The notes under the pieces were generated by a model. The model did not search any database and was not told the DNA's origin. It saw nothing but the letters and a program-made list of their open reading frames with translations. From Halomonas sp. YLGW01 (GTDB taxonomy: Bacteria; Pseudomonadota; Gammaproteobacteria; Pseudomonadales; Halomonadaceae), in NCBI RefSeq assembly GCF_014840935.1, contig NZ_CP062005.1:124001-188000 (forward strand): a stretch of DNA of 64,000 nucleotides, in the 5' to 3' direction. This document shows positions 33,371 through 50,906 of the stretch, piece by piece. Position 1 is the stretch's first letter; each line of letters starts with the position of its first letter. The translations under genes and the position numbers were made by a program.

Positions 33371-33408
33371 GTCTGTGCGTTTATACAGTAGTCCATGCCC
33401 CCCTTCAA
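33371..33408 (-). promoter_or_regulatory. LexA-controlled promoter of recN
   Basis: On the minus strand TTGAAG (33403-33408) and TATAAA (33380-33385) are exactly 17 bases apart. A LexA box, CTGT-N8-ACAG within 33373-33388, flanked by TA on one side, covers the -10. LexA would therefore occlude the promoter until DNA damage. Confidence 0.85.
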
Positions 33409-33437
33409 TCGCCAGCGTCAACGTCGCCACGCCATGC

Positions 33438-33466
33438 CTTGAGTTCGCCGTGACCATCCCCATATA
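33438..33466 (+). promoter_or_regulatory. Sigma-32 (heat-shock) promoter of grpE
   Basis: CTTGAG (33438-33443) and CCCCATATA (33458-33466) are separated by 14 bases, a close match to the RpoH consensus CTTGAAA / CCCCATnT. It lies 80 bases before the grpE start. Confidence 0.85.
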
Positions 33467-33505
33467 GGCGGGAGTTCACCCATCCAGTTGACCCATTCAG
33501 CTGCC

Positions 33506-33527
33506 AGGGCGGCCTTGGGCCGCCTTT
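33506..33527 (+). other. GC hairpin in the grpE leader
   Basis: GGCGGCC and GGCCGCC pair around TTG, with A/U and G-U pairs extending the base, followed by only three T. It lies between the heat-shock promoter and the grpE ribosome site. It could be a weak attenuator or simply a structured leader. Confidence 0.45.
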
Positions 33528-33545
33528 CGACGTCAGGAGATGCTC

Positions 33546-34160
33546 ATGGCCAAAGAACCCCAGACTCCGTTGGAAGAAGCCGAACTGGAGCAAGCCGCCG
33601 CCGAGGGCGAAGTCGAGCCGCAGGAGGCCTCCGAGAGCGCCGAAGTCCAGGCCGAGGCTCAGGCCGACGCCGAGGTCATCGAGAACGCCGAGGCCGACGT
33701 GCTGGCCGCGAAGGTCGAAGAGCTCGAGGAGAGCCTGAAGGAAGCCAAGGACCAGCAGCTGCGTGCCGCGGCCGAGGCCCAGAACGTGCGTCGCCGCGCC
33801 GAGCAGGATGTCGACAAGGCGCGCAAGTTCGCGCTGGAGAAGTTCGTCAAGGAGCTACTGCCGGTGGTCGACAGCCTCGAGAAGGCGCTGGAGGCCATGG
33901 AAGACGGCGCCAGCGACGCCCACCGCGAGGGCGTGTCCATGACCCTGAAGATGCAGATCGACGTGCTGGGCAAGTTCGGCGTCGAGCAGGTCGACCCGCA
34001 GGGCGAACCGTTCGACCCGCAGTTCCACGAGGCGCTGACCATGGTGCCTTCCCCCGATGTCGAGCCCAACTCCGTCATCGAGGTGATGCAGAAGGGCTAC
34101 CTGCTCAACGGTCGCCTGGTGCGCCCGGCGATGGTCGTGGTCAGCCAGGCCGCCGGTTAA
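33546..34160 (+). CDS. grpE: Nucleotide exchange factor GrpE
   Basis: A 204-residue co-chaperone that releases ADP from DnaK. An acidic disordered N-terminus of about 50 residues precedes the long dimer helix ([37 protein letters not shown]) and the beta wing ([44 protein letters not shown]). The ATG at 33546 is preceded by AGGAG at six bases; the ATG at 33540 overlaps that ribosome site. It is followed by dnaK, which has its own heat-shock promoter. Confidence 0.96.
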   Translation: MAKEPQTPLEEAELEQAAAEGEVEPQEASESAEVQAEAQADAEVIENAEADVLAAKVEELEESLKEAKDQQLRAAAEAQNVRRRAEQDVDKARKFALEKFVKELLPVVDSLEKALEAMEDGASDAHREGVSMTLKMQIDVLGKFGVEQVDPQGEPFDPQFHEALTMVPSPDVEPNSVIEVMQKGYLLNGRLVRPAMVVVSQAAG

Positions 34161-34235
34161 GGCCGGGCAGGCGCGCCATGCCGTGGTGCGCCGCCCCCCA
34201 CGACAGCAAAACAGCACGCGTCGTCAAAAAAAGGG

Positions 34236-34263
34236 CTTGAAATGATTTCAGCGGCCCCCACAT
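34236..34263 (+). promoter_or_regulatory. Sigma-32 (heat-shock) promoter of dnaK
   Basis: CTTGAAA (34236-34242), an exact RpoH -35, is followed after 13 bases by CCCCACAT (34256-34263). It lies 67 bases before the dnaK start, in the gap after grpE. Confidence 0.85.
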
Positions 34264-34329
34264 AGACGACAACCCCGCGGCATTTGCCGCGAGTAACGGA
34301 TCAAAGCAACGACTTTTCGAGGATTTCCT

Positions 34330-36255
<1,926 letters not shown>

Positions 36256-36282
36256 ACCACGACATCTGAATGATGGATGACG

Positions 36283-36311
36283 CCAGCGCGGGAGCCTGAC
36301 TCCCGCGTTGG
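36283..36311 (+). other. Intercistronic hairpin between dnaK and dnaJ
   Basis: CCAGCGCGGGAG and CTCCCGCGTTGG form a 12-bp stem (one G-U pair) around CCTGA. Only a short TTT follows at a distance, so it is probably a partial terminator or processing signal that lowers dnaJ expression relative to dnaK. Confidence 0.6.
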
Positions 36312-36347
36312 TGTTTCCGCACTGTCGCTACGGAGGCGGACAGACCC

Positions 36348-37487
36348 ATGTCCAAACGTGATTACTACGAGGTCCTGGGCGTCGAGCGCGGGGCCGACCA
36401 GAAAGAGGTCAAGAAGGCCTACCGACGCCTCGCCCAGAAGTTTCACCCGGACCGCAATCCGGATGACGAGAGCGCTCAGCAGAAGTTCCAGGAAGTGTCC
36501 GAGGCCTACGAGGTCCTGAGCGACGCCGAGAAACGTGCGGCCTACGACCAGTTCGGTCACGCCGGCGTCGATGGTCAGGGCGGTGGCGGCTTCGGCGGCG
36601 CCGGGGCCGGCGGCTTCAGCGACATCTTCGGCGACGTGTTCGGCGATATCTTCGGCGGAGGCGGCGGTGGTCGTCGTCATCCCAACGCCCCGCAGCGCGG
36701 CTCCGACCTGCGCTACAACCTCGAGCTCGACCTCGAGGATGCGGTGGCCGGCACCTCGGTGGATATCCGCGTGCCGCGTCACGTCGAGTGCGGCCGCTGC
36801 GACGGCGGCGGCGCCGAGCCGGGTTCCACCAAGGAGACCTGCCCGACCTGTGCCGGTCACGGCCAGGTGCGCATGCAGCAGGGCTTCTTCGCCGTGCAGC
36901 AGACCTGTCCGACCTGTCATGGCTCCGGCCAGCAGATCAAGGTGCCCTGCCACGAGTGTCATGGCGAAGGGCGCGTGCGCGAGACCCGCACCCTGTCGGT
37001 GAAGATTCCGGCCGGTGTCGATACCGGCGATCGCATTCGCCTCAACGCCGAGGGCGAAGCCGGCCTCAACGGTGGCCCGCCCGGCGATCTCTATGTGCAG
37101 GTGGCGATCAAGCCGCACAAGATCTTCCGCCGCGACGGTCGCGACCTGCAGTGCGAAGTGCCGATCAACTTCGTCGATGCGGCGCTGGGCGGTGAGCTCG
37201 AAGTGCCGACCCTGAATGGCCGGGTCAAGCTGAAGATTCCCGCCGAGACCCAGACCGGCAAGCTGTTCCGCATGCGCGGCAAGGGCGTCAAGCCGGTTCG
37301 CGGCGGCCCCGCCGGCGACCTGCTGTGCAAGGTCGTGCTGGAGACCCCGGTCAATCTCAGCGACGAGCAGAAAGACCTGCTGCGCCGCTTCCAGGACAGC
37401 CTGGAGGGCAGCAACAGCCACCACTCGCCGAAGAAGACCAGCTTCTTCGACGGCGTGAAGAAGTTCTTCGAGGACATGAAGCCCTAG
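36348..37487 (+). CDS. dnaJ: Chaperone DnaJ (Hsp40)
   Basis: A 379-residue J-domain co-chaperone that stimulates DnaK. The J domain at 1-70 includes the HPD motif (FHPDRNPDD). A Gly/Phe-rich region covers about 75-115. Four zinc-binding CxxCxGxG repeats follow: [24 protein letters not shown] and CHECHGEG. The C-terminal substrate domains continue to the end. It follows dnaK and is closed by a terminator hairpin. Confidence 0.97.
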   Translation: MSKRDYYEVLGVERGADQKEVKKAYRRLAQKFHPDRNPDDESAQQKFQEVSEAYEVLSDAEKRAAYDQFGHAGVDGQGGGGFGGAGAGGFSDIFGDVFGDIFGGGGGGRRHPNAPQRGSDLRYNLELDLEDAVAGTSVDIRVPRHVECGRCDGGGAEPGSTKETCPTCAGHGQVRMQQGFFAVQQTCPTCHGSGQQIKVPCHECHGEGRVRETRTLSVKIPAGVDTGDRIRLNAEGEAGLNGGPPGDLYVQVAIKPHKIFRRDGRDLQCEVPINFVDAALGGELEVPTLNGRVKLKIPAETQTGKLFRMRGKGVKPVRGGPAGDLLCKVVLETPVNLSDEQKDLLRRFQDSLEGSNSHHSPKKTSFFDGVKKFFEDMKP

Positions 37488-37511
37488 GGCCGATGTCTCT
37501 CGCAGGACGCC

Positions 37512-37544
37512 AAGGCCCCGCGCTCCGAGAGGAGGCGGGGCCTT
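37512..37544 (+). terminator. Terminator hairpin after dnaJ
   Basis: AAGGCCCCGC and GCGGGGCCTT form a 10-bp stem around a 13-base loop, 24 bases past the dnaJ stop. The T tract is short (TTCGTCT), so efficiency is uncertain. Confidence 0.65.
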
Positions 37545-37627
37545 CGTCTATCTGGCGTATGGTCTGGCGCTCACCAGGGGCATCGTCATAGGCTTGAGGC
37601 TCATGATCCAGGAACACGGAGCCCGCC

Positions 37628-37909
37628 ATGCCCATTTCCCGCGCCGAGATTCCCACCGCCTCTGGCCGCAACTTGATCAAGCGCCTGTGCAAGCATTGGG
37701 CGCATAAGCTTAAGGTCGAGCATGACGAGGGCCGCGGCCGTGTCCACTTCGATGCCGGCACCTGCCTGATGGAGGCCGATGGCGAGCGGCTGGTGGTGGC
37801 CATCGAGGCGCTGCATGTGGAAGGCCTCGACGCCCTCGAGGGCGTGGTGGCAAGCCACCTGGAGCGCATGGCCGGCGATGAGCCGCTGACGATCGTCTGG
37901 GAGAACTGA
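37628..37909 (+). CDS. DUF2218 domain protein
   Basis: A 93-residue soluble protein that is essentially one DUF2218 domain. Conserved parts include the N-terminal ASGRNLIKRLCKHWAHK, the strand RVHFDAGTCLMEADGERLVVAIEA and the C-terminal LERMAGDEPLTIVWEN. The function of the domain is not known. It is followed without a gap by the EamA transporter frame, whose proposed CTG start overlaps the TGA here, so the two are probably co-translated. Confidence 0.85.
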   Translation: MPISRAEIPTASGRNLIKRLCKHWAHKLKVEHDEGRGRVHFDAGTCLMEADGERLVVAIEALHVEGLDALEGVVASHLERMAGDEPLTIVWEN

Positions 37910-38847
37910 GTACGTCTCGCTCGGCGATCCTCAAGGCTCACCTCGGCCTGCTGCTGTGGGCGCTACTGGTGGGGCTGTCGTTTCCGGCGGTGGGGCTGAT
38001 CGATGCCGCCCTGCCGCCGATGCTGCTGACCGCCCTGCGTTTTGCTATCGCGGCGCTGGCTCTGTGGGTGCTGGTGCGGCACTCGCCGGATCGCTGGCCC
38101 GTTGGCGCCGCCTGGTGGCTCTATGCGGCGATGGGGTTGTGCCTGGCCGGCTTCTTCGCGGCGATGTTCTGGGCGGCGAGCCAGACAACGGCGCTCTCGA
38201 TGGCCACGCTGTTCGTCAGCGTGCCGCTGCTGGCCTTCCTGCTGGGGTTGGTGGCGGGACTCGAGCGACGCCGCTGGCGGCTGCCGCTGATCCTTGGTCT
38301 GGGGGCGACCGGCGCGCTGTTGCTGGCCTGGGCCGAGGCCGGTGGCCGCGGGTTAGGGGGCGGTACAGGGCGTGCGACGGGGCTTGCGATGGGGCGCGGC
38401 GAGGCGGTCTTCTTCCTCGGCTGTCTGGCCAGTGCCGGCTATCCGGTGCTGTCCAAGTGGGGGCTGTCGCGTGGGCTGGTCTCGAGCTCGGCGGCGGTGC
38501 GCACCTTCTGGAGCCTGACGCTCGGCGGCGTGCTGATCGGGGCCCTGGGGCTCGCGATCGAACCCGCTATGGCGCTTTACTCAATGCGCCCCCGGGATGG
38601 CCTGGTGCTGTTCTACCTGGGGCTCTTCTCCAGCGCCCTGACCTTCTGGCTGCAGCAGCGGGCGACCGCGGTGCTGACGCCCGCGGCCGTCACCGCCTAC
38701 GGCTACCTGGTGCCCTTCGTGTCGATGCTGCTGCTGTTTCTTCAAGCGCCCGGGCGACTTGACTGGCAATGGCTGCCCGGCAGTGTGCTGGTGCTGGCGG
38801 CGATCGTGTTGCTGTGGCGTGACGACGCCCAGGGTCGACGGGGCTGA
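37906..38847 (+). CDS. EamA/DMT-family transporter (start codon unusual)
   Basis: An inner-membrane drug/metabolite exporter with ten predicted helices in two EamA repeats; the substrate is unknown. The first helix begins KAHLGLLLWALLVGLSFPAVGLI, but no ATG, GTG or TTG lies before it in the open frame, which starts after a stop at 37879-37881. I place the start at CTG 37906, which overlaps the DUF2218 stop as CTGA and gives STSRSAILKAHLG. The only usual start, GTG 37969, would delete the first half of helix 1 and has no ribosome site. The second repeat is visible from about residue 175 (YPVLSKWGLSRGLVSSSAAVRTFW) to 305. Confidence 0.8.
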   Translation: MSTSRSAILKAHLGLLLWALLVGLSFPAVGLIDAALPPMLLTALRFAIAALALWVLVRHSPDRWPVGAAWWLYAAMGLCLAGFFAAMFWAASQTTALSMATLFVSVPLLAFLLGLVAGLERRRWRLPLILGLGATGALLLAWAEAGGRGLGGGTGRATGLAMGRGEAVFFLGCLASAGYPVLSKWGLSRGLVSSSAAVRTFWSLTLGGVLIGALGLAIEPAMALYSMRPRDGLVLFYLGLFSSALTFWLQQRATAVLTPAAVTAYGYLVPFVSMLLLFLQAPGRLDWQWLPGSVLVLAAIVLLWRDDAQGRRG

Positions 38848-38887
38848 AGGCAGGTGCCAGGGGGCATGGAGTAAGCGACGCGGCTGA

Positions 38888-39853
<966 letters not shown>

Positions 39854-39981
39854 CGCGAGCCTGCCCGTTGCCCGGCGTCCATTGGACCAAGAGGCTAGTC
39901 GGCGGGCGCCAATTCCGGTAACATTGTCCAAATTTTTTGGCCGGGCGTTATCTCTCGCTTGTAGCGAATCGCGCCAGCAGG

Positions 39982-40058
39982 CATTCGAGCGAATGACAAC
40001 AAGCGGGATGAAACCGGTTTTCCGGGTTTCGTCCCGCTTTTTTACGAGCCGCCGATAG
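39982..40058 (+). promoter_or_regulatory. carAB leader: attenuator-like terminator inside a short leader peptide
   Basis: A strong hairpin at 40001-40039 has an 8-bp base (AAGCGGGA / TCCCGCTT) continuing through GAAAC/GTTTC and is followed by six T (40038-40043), about 100 bases before carA. A 21-codon frame from ATG 39993 to TAG 40058 (MTTSGMKP...) reads straight through it. The ATG sits at the end of a palindrome, CATTCG-AG-CGAATG (39982-39995). A terminator inside a translated leader resembles the E. coli pyrBI attenuator. It could instead simply end dapB transcription. Confidence 0.55.
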
Positions 40059-40142
40059 CGCCCGCCGCCAGAAAATCACACCAGTTGTCGGACGAAGAGG
40101 CCGTTGCCCCTGACGGTCTCCTGAGCATGGGAGGAAGTTGCG

Positions 40143-41288
40143 TTGAACAAACCCGCGATATTGGCCTTGGAAGATGGCAGCGTTTTCCATGGCATTGCGA
40201 TCGGCGCCGATGGGCAAACCAGCGGTGAAGTGGTGTTCAATACCGCCATGACCGGTTACCAAGAGATTCTCACCGACCCCTCCTACACCCGACAGATCGT
40301 CACCCTCACCTATCCCCACATCGGCAACACCGGCATCAATTCTGAAGACGTCGAGTCTGGCGCCATCGCCGCCGCCGGCCTGGTGATCCGCGACCTGCCG
40401 CTGCTGGCCAGCAACTTCCGCAGCGAGCAGCGCCTCGACGACTACCTGAAGAGCCAGAACGTGCTCGGCATCGCCGATATCGATACGCGTCGCCTGACGC
40501 GGATCCTGCGCGACAAGGGGGCCCAGAACGGCGCCATCCTGGCGGGCCCGGATGCCGAAGGTGATGACGCCGTCGAGCGCGCCCTGGCCGCGGCTAAGGC
40601 CTTCCCGGGCCTCAAGGGCATGGATCTGGCCAAGGTGGTGTCCTGCCAGACCCCGTATGAGTGGAGCGAAGGCGAGTGGACCCTGGGTCAGGGCTATGCC
40701 GATACGACGACCAGCGAGCGCCCCTTCCATGTGGTCGCCTACGATTTCGGCGTCAAGCGCAACATCCTGCGCATGCTGGCCTCCCGCGGATGCCGCCTGA
40801 CCGTGGTGCCGGCTCAGACCCCGGCCGCCGAGGTGCTGGCGCTGAACCCGGATGGCGTCTTCCTGGCCAACGGCCCGGGCGACCCCGAGCCCTGCGACTA
40901 CGCGATCACCGCGATCCGCGAGATCCTCGACACCGAACTGCCGGTGTTCGGCATCTGCCTGGGCCATCAGCTGCTGGCGCTGGCCAGCGGCGCCAAGACC
41001 GCCAAGATGAAGTTTGGCCACCACGGCGCCAACCACCCGGTTCAGGATCTGGAGACTGGCCAGGTGATGATCACCAGCCAGAACCACGGCTTCGCCGCCG
41101 ACGAGGCGAGCCTGCCGGCTACCCTGCGCGCCACCCATCGCTCGCTGTTCGATGGCTCGCTGCAGGGCATCGAGCGCACCGATCGTCCGGCGTTCGGCTT
41201 CCAGGGTCACCCCGAAGCGAGCCCCGGCCCGCGCGATGTGGCGCCGCTGTTCGACAAGTTCGTTGCCCTGATGCAGGCCCGCCGCTAG
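40143..41288 (+). CDS. carA: Carbamoyl-phosphate synthase small subunit CarA
   Basis: Glutaminase subunit (381 residues) feeding ammonia to CarB for arginine and pyrimidine synthesis. The N-terminal domain is typical ([44 protein letters not shown]). The class I amidotransferase domain has the nucleophile Cys in [13 protein letters not shown] and the His/Glu pair in GHPEASPGP. The start is TTG at 40143, preceded by GGGAGGAAG; no ATG or GTG fits the conserved N-terminus. It is followed by carB after 55 bases. Confidence 0.96.
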   Translation: MNKPAILALEDGSVFHGIAIGADGQTSGEVVFNTAMTGYQEILTDPSYTRQIVTLTYPHIGNTGINSEDVESGAIAAAGLVIRDLPLLASNFRSEQRLDDYLKSQNVLGIADIDTRRLTRILRDKGAQNGAILAGPDAEGDDAVERALAAAKAFPGLKGMDLAKVVSCQTPYEWSEGEWTLGQGYADTTTSERPFHVVAYDFGVKRNILRMLASRGCRLTVVPAQTPAAEVLALNPDGVFLANGPGDPEPCDYAITAIREILDTELPVFGICLGHQLLALASGAKTAKMKFGHHGANHPVQDLETGQVMITSQNHGFAADEASLPATLRATHRSLFDGSLQGIERTDRPAFGFQGHPEASPGPRDVAPLFDKFVALMQARR

Positions 41289-41343
41289 GCGGCCCCTGCT
41301 CGATCGCGCCGTCGTCTGTCACCTTTTTTCTGCGGGAAACGTC

Positions 41344-44570
<3,227 letters not shown>

Positions 44571-44574
<4 letters not shown>

Positions 44575-45047
44575 ACAAGGTCCCGATGACCGTGGCCGGC
44601 GAGCAGAACCTGCGACAAGAGCTTGAACAGCTCAAGAGCGTGGAGCGCCCCCAGGTGATCGCCGCCATCGCCGAGGCTCGTGAGCACGGCGATCTCAAGG
44701 AGAACGCCGAATATCACGCCGCTCGCGAGCAGCAGGGTTTCATCGAAGGGCGCATCCAGGAGATCGAGGGCAAGCTCTCGAGCTCCCAGGTGATCGACGT
44801 CACCAAGCTGCCCAAGACCGGCAAGGTGATCTTCGGCGTGACCGTCGAGCTGATCAATCTGGAGAACGACGAGGAAGTACGTTACCGGATCGTCGGTGAG
44901 GACGAGGCCGACATCAAGTCAGGCAAGATCTCGGTCACCTCCCCGATCGCCCGTGCCCTGATCGGCAAGGAAGAAAGCGACGTGGTGGTGGTCAAGACTC
45001 CCGGCGGCGAGGTCGAGTACGAGATCGCAAGCGTCGAGCACCTCTGA
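44571..45047 (+). CDS. greA: Transcription elongation factor GreA
   Basis: A 158-residue secondary-channel factor that restarts backtracked RNA polymerase. The N-terminal coiled coil spans about 8-76 with the acidic tip [16 protein letters not shown], and the C-terminal FKBP-like domain is present ([23 protein letters not shown]). The ATG overlaps the carB stop (ATGA); the next Met at codon 6 is a less likely start. A strong terminator follows. Confidence 0.97.
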
Positions 45048-45065
45048 GTCGGCGACCGCCAGGTC

Positions 45066-45099
45066 AAAAAAAACCCGCGACACTGTCGCGGGTTTTTTT
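45066..45099. terminator. Bidirectional terminator between greA and yhbY
   Basis: CCCGCGAC and GTCGCGGG pair around ACT, flanked by eight A on the left and seven T on the right. It can therefore end transcription in both directions between the convergent greA and yhbY. Confidence 0.95.
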
Positions 45100-45135
45100 G
45101 TGCGGCGGGCTGCGGCCTTCTCGTCAGGACTTGGC

Positions 45136-45462
45136 CTAGCGGCGGCCGTGATGTTCCTCGAAGCGCTTGACGTTGGAGAGCTTCGGGTTGGCCTTGGGGT
45201 TGGCGCGGTAGAGCAGCACCACCTTGCCGATGCTCTGCACGTTCTCGGCGCGGGCGGCCTTGACCAGCTCCGCGATGACGGCGGCGCGATCGTCGCGCTC
45301 GGGAATCGCCAGCTTGACCTTGATCAGCTCATGGTCGCCCAGGGCGCGGTCGAGTTCCGCCAGCACACCCTCGGAAATGCCGTTCTCGGAGACGGTCACG
45401 ACGGGATTGAGGTGGTGGCCGATGCTGCGCAGTGCTTTCTTTTGTGCCTGTGACAAGCTCAT
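45136..45462 (-). CDS. yhbY: YhbY, CRM-domain RNA-binding protein
   Basis: A 108-residue single CRM (KH-like) domain protein associated with pre-50S ribosomes. The start MSLSQAQKKALRSIGHHLNPVVTVSENGISEGV is diagnostic, and IGKVVLLYRANPKANPKL closes the domain. The frame is open far upstream to 45690, but that part overlaps the divergent rlmE region. The gene is divergent from rlmE-ftsH, the same order as in E. coli, and convergent with greA. Confidence 0.95.
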   Translation of the reverse strand: MSLSQAQKKALRSIGHHLNPVVTVSENGISEGVLAELDRALGDHELIKVKLAIPERDDRAAVIAELVKAARAENVQSIGKVVLLYRANPKANPKLSNVKRFEEHHGRR

Positions 45463-45613
45463 GATATCTTGATCGTTCCGGTTGTACTGACAAATGGTAC
45501 TGAACACGTCATGGTACGTGGAAGTTGGCCTGTGCGAAAGCATGGCCGCCACGAAAGGCATGCGACCGGCCTTCCTTTCGGTATTAGATTCCCCAAGCAT
45601 TTCAGGTGATGTC

Positions 45614-46276
45614 GTGGCACGCTCCACCAGTTCAAAGAGTGCCGGGTCACGTGGTGGCCAGGCCAGCAAGACCAGTGGCAACTGGCTCAAGGAACACTTC
45701 GACGACCAGTACGTGCAACGCTCCTGGCAGGACGGGTATCGCAGCCGTGCGAGTTACAAGCTGCTCGAGCTGGATGCCAAGGACAAGCTGTTCAAGCCGG
45801 GCATGACGGTCATCGACCTGGGCGCGGCGCCCGGCGGCTGGAGTCAGGTCGCCGCCGAGAAGGTCGGCGAGCGGGGGCTGGTGATCGCCTCCGATATCCT
45901 GGAGATGGATGCCCTGGCCGACGTGACCTTCCATCAGGGCGATTTCACCGAGGAGGCCGTGCTCGAGGCGATCCTCGAGACCCTCGGCGATCGGCGCGTG
46001 GACCTTGTGATGTCCGACATGGCCCCCAACATGAGTGGGATGGCCGCCATCGACCAGCCGCAGGCGATGTACCTGGTCGAGCTGGCCCTGGATCTGGCCC
46101 GCCAGACGCTGTCCCCGGGCGGACGTTTCCTGGCCAAGGTGTTTCAGGGCGAGGGCTTCGATGCCTACCTCAAGGAGCTGCGCGGCAGCTTCACCAAGGT
46201 TGTGACCCGCAAGCCGGAGGCCTCCCGCGCACGTTCCCGGGAAGTCTACCTGCTGGCGGACGGTTTTCGCGGCTGA
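45614..46276 (+). CDS. rlmE: 23S rRNA (uridine-2'-O) methyltransferase RlmE (FtsJ/RrmJ)
   Basis: SAM-dependent enzyme modifying U2552 of the ribosomal A loop, 220 residues. The SAM motif [20 protein letters not shown] and the DMAPNMSG motif are present. The catalytic Lys-Asp-Lys-Glu tetrad can be placed in [29 protein letters not shown] and [14 protein letters not shown]. The GTG at 45614 is chosen because AGGTGA lies five bases upstream; earlier in-frame ATGs give unrelated residues. It precedes ftsH by 207 bases. Confidence 0.95.
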   Translation: MARSTSSKSAGSRGGQASKTSGNWLKEHFDDQYVQRSWQDGYRSRASYKLLELDAKDKLFKPGMTVIDLGAAPGGWSQVAAEKVGERGLVIASDILEMDALADVTFHQGDFTEEAVLEAILETLGDRRVDLVMSDMAPNMSGMAAIDQPQAMYLVELALDLARQTLSPGGRFLAKVFQGEGFDAYLKELRGSFTKVVTRKPEASRARSREVYLLADGFRG

Positions 46277-46483
46277 CCCATCGCAGGGTGGCCGCTGCGG
46301 GCGGCGGGCCGGGCGGTCCGCCGTCGATCATAGCGATTGGCTATGATTCTCATGTACGGACACGTACTGTCGAGTGTGCGATGCTGGTCGAGGCTTGCGC
46401 CGGGTGGTTGAACACGCCGGGCTCCTGTAGTGTCGAACGCAAAACCACCTTGGCAGTTTGATTTCAGCAATGAGGGTATTCCC

Positions 46484-48478
<1,995 letters not shown>

Positions 48479-48499
48479 GGCAGGGTTTTCCCGTCAGGC

Positions 48500-48532
48500 A
48501 AGAGGCGCCCCCGGTGGGCGCCTCTTGCGTTT
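48500..48532 (+). terminator. Terminator hairpin after ftsH
   Basis: AAGAGGCGCCC and GGGCGCCTCTT pair around CCGGT, followed by GCGTTTATT, 21 bases after the stop. The U tract is interrupted. Confidence 0.8.
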
Positions 48533-48600
48533 ATTGGGTATCATGCCCGCCAGCATCCCCCACGCGGGGCCAATCGCCAGTCAGCAGGATCGAGCAAGCC

Positions 48601-49464
48601 ATGAATGACGGACAAGGCGCCGGTGCGCTGCAATGCGGCCGGCATCGCCTGGATATCTCCTATCCCCGCGTGATGGGGATTCTCAACGTGACCCCGGATT
48701 CGTTCTCCGACGGCGGCCAGCATGTGGCCATCGATGATGCCCTGCGCCATGCCGAGCGCATGCTGGCCGAGGGCGCGGCGATCATCGATGTGGGCGGCGA
48801 ATCGACCCGTCCCGGAGCGGCCGAGGTCAGCCCGCAGCAGGAGCTCGACCGGGTCGCCCCGGTGGTCGAGCGGCTGGTGCGCGACCTCGATGCGCTGGTG
48901 TCGGTGGACACCAGCGCGCCCGAGGTGATGCGCGAGACCGCGGCCCTGGGCGCGGGCATGCTCAACGATGTGCGGGGGCTGCGCCGCGAGGGCGCCCTCG
49001 ACGCCGCGGCCCGCAGCGGCCTGCCGGTGTGTCTGATGCACATGGCGGGGGAGCCTGTGACCATGCAGGCGGCGCCCGCCTACGAGCAGCCGGTGGAGGA
49101 GGTCGTGGCGGCCTTTTTCGAGGAGCGGGTCCGTGCCTGCGAGGCAGCGGGGCTCAGGCGCGAACGGCTGATCCTCGATCCGGGCTTCGGCTTCGGCAAG
49201 AGCGTCGAGCATAATCTGCGCCTGCTCAATCGCCTGGCGGATTTCAAGGCGCTGGGTCTGCCGATCCTGGCCGGGATGTCGCGCAAGAGCATGATCGGCA
49301 AGGTGCTCGAGCGGCCTGTGGAGGAGCGGTTGTCGGGCAGCCTGGCGCTGGCGGCCCTGGCCGTAGAACGGGGCGCGCGGATTCTGCGCGTCCACGATGT
49401 GGGTCCCAGTGTGGATGCCGTGAACATGACATGGGCCGTAATGGAGGAGGGATTCACCCCATGA
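48601..49464 (+). CDS. folP: Dihydropteroate synthase FolP
   Basis: Condenses pterin pyrophosphate with p-aminobenzoate in folate synthesis; this is the sulfonamide target. The 287-residue TIM barrel shows both signatures: [18 protein letters not shown] near residue 22 and [16 protein letters not shown] near 58. [20 protein letters not shown] and the C-terminal RVHDV complete the set. The start at 48601 (MNDGQGAG) is the first ATG; the frame opens earlier inside ftsH. Its TGA overlaps the glmM ATG. Confidence 0.96.
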   Translation: MNDGQGAGALQCGRHRLDISYPRVMGILNVTPDSFSDGGQHVAIDDALRHAERMLAEGAAIIDVGGESTRPGAAEVSPQQELDRVAPVVERLVRDLDALVSVDTSAPEVMRETAALGAGMLNDVRGLRREGALDAAARSGLPVCLMHMAGEPVTMQAAPAYEQPVEEVVAAFFEERVRACEAAGLRRERLILDPGFGFGKSVEHNLRLLNRLADFKALGLPILAGMSRKSMIGKVLERPVEERLSGSLALAALAVERGARILRVHDVGPSVDAVNMTWAVMEEGFTP

Positions 49465-50807
49465 GCAGACGTTATTTTGGTACCGACGGCATTCGTGGCA
49501 CCGTCGGCGATTACCCTATCACCCCCGATTTCATGCTCAAGCTCGGCTGGGCGGTCGGCCAGGTGCTGGGGCGCGAGGGGCGCACCAAGGTGCTGATCGG
49601 CAAGGACACCCGGATCTCCGGCTACATGTTCGAGTCGGCCCTCGAGTCGGGGCTCTCGGCGGCCGGGGTCGATGTCTCGCTGCTGGGGCCGATGCCCACG
49701 CCGGCCATCGCCTACCTGACCCGCACCTTTCGGGCCCAGGCCGGTATCGTCATTTCGGCGTCGCACAACCCCTTCGAGGACAACGGCATCAAGTTCTTCT
49801 CCGCCGAGGGCACCAAGCTTCCCGACGAGACCGAGGCGCGCATCGAGGAGATGCTCGAGGCGCCGTTGACCACCGTGGCGCCGGGCCGGCTCGGCAAGGC
49901 GGTGCGGATCGATGACGCCCCGGGACGCTATATCGAGTTCTGCAAGTCCACGGTGCCGGACCGGGTCAGCCTGCATGGCCTGAAGATCGTGCTGGACTGC
50001 GCTCATGGCGCCACCTATCACATCGCGCCCAACGTCTTCCGCGAGCTCGGCGCCGAAGTCAGCGTGGTCGGCGGTAGTCCCGACGGCCTCAACATCAATC
50101 ACGAGGTCGGCTCGACGCATCCGGCCAGCCTGCGGGCGGCGGTGATCTCCCGGGGCGCGGATCTGGGCATCGCCTTCGACGGCGACGGCGATCGGGTGCT
50201 GCTGGTCGACGCCGACGGCCGCGAGCTCGACGGCGACGACATCCTCTACCTGATCGCCCGCGACCGCCATGCCCGCGGCGAGTTGGGCGGCGGCGTGGTC
50301 GGCACCCTGATGTCCAATTTCGGGCTCGCCGCGGCCCTCGAAGCGCTGGATATTCCCTTCGAGCGGGCCAAGGTCGGCGACCGTTACGTGATGGAGCGGC
50401 TGGCGGCCAACGGCTGGCAGCTGGGGGGCGAGTCTTCCGGGCACATCGTCTGTGGGCATATCCAGACCACCGGCGACGGCATCGTCTCCGCGCTGCAGGT
50501 GCTGGCCATCATGGTGCGCGAGGGGCAGACGCTGGCCCGGCTGCTGGGCGACTTCGAGAAGGCGCCCCAGGCGCTGGTCAATGTGCGCCTGGCCAACGGC
50601 ACCGATCGCGGTGCCCTGATGGCCAGCGAGTCGCTGAAGCAGGCCGTGTCCAGCGTGGAGGCCGAGCTTGGCGACGAGGGGCGCGTGCTGCTGCGCCCCT
50701 CGGGCACCGAGCCGCTGATCCGGGTGATGGTCGAGGGTCGTCCCCACCTGGACGTGGATGGCCTGGCCCGTCGCCTGGCCGGCGAGGTCGAGTCGCTGGC
50801 CGATTGA
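49461..50807 (+). CDS. glmM: Phosphoglucosamine mutase GlmM
   Basis: Converts glucosamine-6-phosphate to glucosamine-1-phosphate for UDP-GlcNAc. It is 448 residues. The active-site phosphoserine loop [16 protein letters not shown], metal loop [12 protein letters not shown], sugar loop GGESSGH and phosphate loop [15 protein letters not shown] are all present. It is coupled to folP by ATGA, the same pair as in E. coli. Confidence 0.97.
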   Translation: MSRRYFGTDGIRGTVGDYPITPDFMLKLGWAVGQVLGREGRTKVLIGKDTRISGYMFESALESGLSAAGVDVSLLGPMPTPAIAYLTRTFRAQAGIVISASHNPFEDNGIKFFSAEGTKLPDETEARIEEMLEAPLTTVAPGRLGKAVRIDDAPGRYIEFCKSTVPDRVSLHGLKIVLDCAHGATYHIAPNVFRELGAEVSVVGGSPDGLNINHEVGSTHPASLRAAVISRGADLGIAFDGDGDRVLLVDADGRELDGDDILYLIARDRHARGELGGGVVGTLMSNFGLAAALEALDIPFERAKVGDRYVMERLAANGWQLGGESSGHIVCGHIQTTGDGIVSALQVLAIMVREGQTLARLLGDFEKAPQALVNVRLANGTDRGALMASESLKQAVSSVEAELGDEGRVLLRPSGTEPLIRVMVEGRPHLDVDGLARRLAGEVESLAD

Positions 50808-50906
50808 CGCGCCCGGCCTTGATGGCCGGCATGCCTTGTGGTGTGCTGGTTGTCATGCTATGAGCGCTCCTATACCATTTCGCCCCACCTTGAAAGAGGA
50901 CTGTCT

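Noticed and set aside
40001-40043. PyrR-type or riboswitch element before carA
   Set aside because: Only a terminator with an overlapping peptide is visible; I see no conserved anti-antiterminator loop or known aptamer.
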